Assembly (NCBI GenBank): GCA_002431345.1
Contig: DJEN01000029.1
Coordinates: 1 to 62,657 of the forward strand
Reading direction: 5' to 3'
Length of the DNA stretch: 62,657 nt
Source: Megasphaera sp. UBA5897
GTDB taxonomy: Bacteria > Bacillota > Negativicutes > Veillonellales > Megasphaeraceae
Shown here: in pieces, positions 60,529 to 62,657 of the stretch
Position numbering within the stretch: position 1 is the stretch's first letter
How the letters are laid out: each line of letters opens with the position of its first letter
Made by a program: the position numbers and the translations under genes
The notes under the pieces: generated by a model
What the model was told of the DNA's origin: nothing
Database searches by the model: none
Seen by the model: only the letters and a program-made list of their open reading frames with translations

Positions 60529-61566
60529 ATGACAAAAGAACCGGTAGTAGCTATTTTAGGTGCCACAGGTGCCGTAGGACAAGAATTTATTCGATTGATT
60601 GAAGAACGCAAATTTCCATACAGCAAATTGAAGCTGCTTGCTTCTTCTCGGTCTGCAGGCAAGAAAATGACTGTCAATGGAGAAGAATATACTATCGAAG
60701 AAGCGAAACCAGAATCCTTCGATGGCGTAGATATTGGCTTATTTGCTGGCGGTTCTGTCAGCAAAACCTTGGGACCTGAAGCGGCGAAACGGGGTTGTGT
60801 CGTTATTGACAATTCCAGTACGTTCCGTATGGATCCCAACGTGCCGCTGGTAGTTCCGGAAGTCAACCCGGAAGATATTGCATGGCACAAAGGCATTATT
60901 GCGAATCCAAACTGCTCGACAATTATCATGTTGATGGCATTAAAACCAATTCATGACCTGTCTCCGATCAAAAAGATTATTGTCAGCACGTATCAGGCTG
61001 TATCCGGTGCGGGCAAAGAAGGTATTGACGAACTTCGTGATGAAACCCAGGCATACCTCAAAGGGGAAGAAATGGTTCCGCATATTTTGCCGAGCAAGAG
61101 CCTGCCGAAACATTATCCGATTGCCTTTAATTTGATTCCGCAGATTGATAAATTCTTGGATAATGATTACAGCAAGGAAGAAATGAAAATGGTCAATGAA
61201 ACACATAAAATGCTTCATGACGATGACATTGCTATTACGGCAACGACGGTCCGCGTGCCTGTATTCCGCAGCCATGCTGAATCTATTTATGTAGAAACAG
61301 CAGATGAACTGTCTGTTGATGCCGTACGCAAAGCTATTGATGCTTTCCCAGGAGCCCAGGTACAGGATAATTTGGCAGAAATGGAATATCCGATGCCGCT
61401 GTATACTTCGGAAAAATATGACTGCTATGTAGGACGTATCCGCAAAGATTTGTATAATCCCAAAGCCATTAATCTTTGGGTATCCGGCGACCAGATTCGA
61501 AAAGGCGCCGCATTGAATGCCCTGCAGATTGCAGAATACATGCTTGCCCATGATATGATAAAATAA
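60529..61566 (+). CDS. asd: Aspartate-semialdehyde dehydrogenase
   Basis: 345 residues. ILGATGAVGQEF (NADP site), NPNCSTIIM with the catalytic cysteine, and STYQAVSGAGKEG. Makes aspartate semialdehyde for lysine, threonine and methionine. Between dapB and dapA. Confidence 0.95.
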   Translation: MTKEPVVAILGATGAVGQEFIRLIEERKFPYSKLKLLASSRSAGKKMTVNGEEYTIEEAKPESFDGVDIGLFAGGSVSKTLGPEAAKRGCVVIDNSSTFRMDPNVPLVVPEVNPEDIAWHKGIIANPNCSTIIMLMALKPIHDLSPIKKIIVSTYQAVSGAGKEGIDELRDETQAYLKGEEMVPHILPSKSLPKHYPIAFNLIPQIDKFLDNDYSKEEMKMVNETHKMLHDDDIAITATTVRVPVFRSHAESIYVETADELSVDAVRKAIDAFPGAQVQDNLAEMEYPMPLYTSEKYDCYVGRIRKDLYNPKAINLWVSGDQIRKGAALNALQIAEYMLAHDMIK

Positions 61567-61592
61567 TACTTGAAGAGTGGAGTTGGTTTTTT

Positions 61593-62474
61593 ATGTTAAC
61601 ATTTCCAAACGTAATCGTCGCTATGGTCACGCCGTTTCATGAAGATGGCTCTGTCAACTATGAAGCAGCACTGCAGTTAGCAGCGAGATATACTGATGAA
61701 GGACAAGGCGTTTTGGTAGGTGCTACAACTGGTGAAGGTGCCACCATGACTGCCGATGAAAAAATTAAGTTGTATCAAATGACAGCAGATGCTTTAAAAG
61801 ACAAAACCTTAGTCATGGCCAATGCAGGCTCCAATGATACAGCGCAGACCATTGAATTTATTAAACGCGTAGAAAAAACAGGCGTAGATGCCATTCTCTG
61901 CATCGTTCCGTACTATAATAAACCAAACCAGGAAGGCTGCTATGCACATTTTGCAGCAATCGCCAAATCTACGAAACTGCCGATTTTTATTTATAACGTA
62001 CCGGGCCGGACAGGCGGCAAGATTGAAGCGGCTACGGTTTGCAAATTAGCCAATGAATTTTCCAACATTATTGGCATTAAAGACGCAACAGGTGATGTAG
62101 ATTTTGCTACAGAAGTTATTGCTGGCACACCGGAAGGATTCCATCATTACAGCGGCGATGACAACATGACAGTTCCTATTCTGGCAGTCGGCGCAGAAGG
62201 TGTTATTTCTGTATCCAGCCATGTCATCGGCAAAGAAATGAATGAAATGATTCAGGCCTTTAAAGATGGTGACACCAAAAAAGCGGCTAAGATGCATCAA
62301 AAATATCTGCCGTTTATGAAAGGCGTATTTTGCACAGTAAGCCCTGTACCTGTTAAAAATATGCTCAAACAAATGGGATTTCCTGTAGGCCCATTGCGTT
62401 TGCCGCTCGTAGAAGCGACACCGGAAGTACAGGCAATTTGCACACAACTTTTAAAATCAGTAGGCAAACTTTAA
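61593..62474 (+). CDS. dapA: 4-hydroxy-tetrahydrodipicolinate synthase DapA
   Basis: 293 residues, TIM barrel. GATTGEGATM, YNVPGRTG (Tyr) and GIKDATGD with the Schiff-base lysine. Condenses pyruvate with aspartate semialdehyde. Ends the operon. Confidence 0.96.
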   Translation: MLTFPNVIVAMVTPFHEDGSVNYEAALQLAARYTDEGQGVLVGATTGEGATMTADEKIKLYQMTADALKDKTLVMANAGSNDTAQTIEFIKRVEKTGVDAILCIVPYYNKPNQEGCYAHFAAIAKSTKLPIFIYNVPGRTGGKIEAATVCKLANEFSNIIGIKDATGDVDFATEVIAGTPEGFHHYSGDDNMTVPILAVGAEGVISVSSHVIGKEMNEMIQAFKDGDTKKAAKMHQKYLPFMKGVFCTVSPVPVKNMLKQMGFPVGPLRLPLVEATPEVQAICTQLLKSVGKL

Positions 62475-62486
62475 TAGACCCTTTCG

Positions 62487-62519
62487 ACAGCTCTGATATG
62501 CATCAGAGCTGTTTTTTTT
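62487..62519 (+). terminator. Terminator of the dap operon
   Basis: ACAGCTCTGA pairs with TCAGAGCTGT, loop TATGCA, then eight T. Confidence 0.9.
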
Positions 62520-62530
62520 ATCATAAGTCC

Positions 62531-62559
62531 TTGACAAAGTACAGTGCATTTTGTATAAT
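62531..62559 (+). promoter_or_regulatory. Consensus promoter of tRNA-Arg
   Basis: TTGACA (62531-62536), 17-bp spacer, TATAAT (62554-62559), 22 bp before the tRNA 5' end. Full sigma consensus, typical for stable RNA. Confidence 0.92.
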
Positions 62560-62580
62560 ATAAAAGTCGTCAAGAGATAT

Positions 62581-62657
62581 GACTCGGTAGCTCAGCTGGA
62601 TAGAGTGACTGACTACGAATCAGTAGGTCTAGGGTTCGAATCCCTACCGGGTCACCA
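62581..62657 (+). tRNA. tRNA-Arg (anticodon ACG)
   Basis: 77 nt including encoded CCA, which ends on the last base of the window. Acceptor stem GACTCGG/CCGGGTC (one T-G pair), D-loop AGCTCAGCTGGATAGAG, anticodon loop CTACGAA giving ACG (wobble inosine expected), T-loop GTTCGAATC. Possibly the first of a tRNA cluster outside the window. Confidence 0.95.

Noticed and set aside
1..62657. CRISPR arrays, transposases, integrases, phage genes or rRNA operons
   Set aside because: None seen in reading both strands; repeated sequences found are limited to the three intergenic elements and short operator-like palindromes.

Overview
The window looks like the chromosome of a Negativicutes bacterium, most likely Megasphaera or a close relative. 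This is inferred from gene content and not from a marker-gene comparison. Firmicute-style features (strong AGGAGG ribosome-binding sites, NusB-XseA-XseB-IspA-TlyA-NadK-ArgR-RecN order, lone rpsD, tandem Asp23 proteins) sit beside a diderm feature, an LptD-like outer-membrane protein. A lactate module (LldP permease, LarA racemase, FAD-linked lactate/glycolate oxidase) fits lactate fermenters such as M. elsdenii. I see no prophage, insertion sequence, CRISPR array or rRNA operon.

Layout. 1-5.2 kb: DUF805 membrane protein, ECF transporter core (ecfA1-ecfA2-ecfT) with truA, and a TDT-family transporter. 5.2-9.2 kb: tRNA-Ser (minus strand), a long leader hairpin, and a three-subunit molybdenum hydroxylase operon (FAD, 2Fe-2S, Mo subunits). 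9.2-14.5 kb: CDF cation exporter, HAD phosphatase with a Bcr/CflA exporter, M20 amidohydrolase with cobO. 14.7-20.2 kb: CCA-adding enzyme, class B PBP with PASTA domain, folD, cfa. 20.2-24.8 kb: envelope genes (secreted protein of unknown function, reverse rubrerythrin, secreted repeat protein overlapping an lptD-like gene). 24.8-31.9 kb: complete phosphate regulon, phoP-phoR then pstS-pstC-pstA-pstB-phoU, with direct-repeat Pho-box-like sites before both units. 31.9-33.3 kb: small unknown/DUF genes. 33.7-41.8 kb: lactate permease, YitT, ispE, FCD-type GntR regulator, an unlisted 53-residue membrane protein, larA and the FAD-linked dehydrogenase. 41.8-45.3 kb: rpsD, a decayed aldose-1-epimerase, three envelope/unknown genes including a membrane-anchored exonuclease fold that has lost all its catalytic residues. 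45.5-50.7 kb: moaB, cobU-cobS-cobC, rsuA, pepP, efp. 50.8-62.5 kb: a dense housekeeping run from two Asp23 genes through recN, then dapB-asd-dapA. The window ends on a tRNA-Arg with a consensus promoter.

The most promising undescribed signal is a three-copy intergenic element at 12541-12650 (minus), 27353-27473 (plus) and 41669-41784 (plus). Each copy has the 13-mer AGTTTGAAGAAAA, exactly 37 nt, the 9-mer ATAGTAAAA, and then a different intrinsic-terminator hairpin. Each lies just downstream of a same-strand gene. It could be a small-RNA family with its own promoter or a conserved 3' end module. Other leads are the dead exonuclease, several palindromic operator candidates at promoters (rubrerythrin, the secreted repeat protein, the DUF1653 gene, a surface-protein gene), and the small protein inside the lactate cluster.
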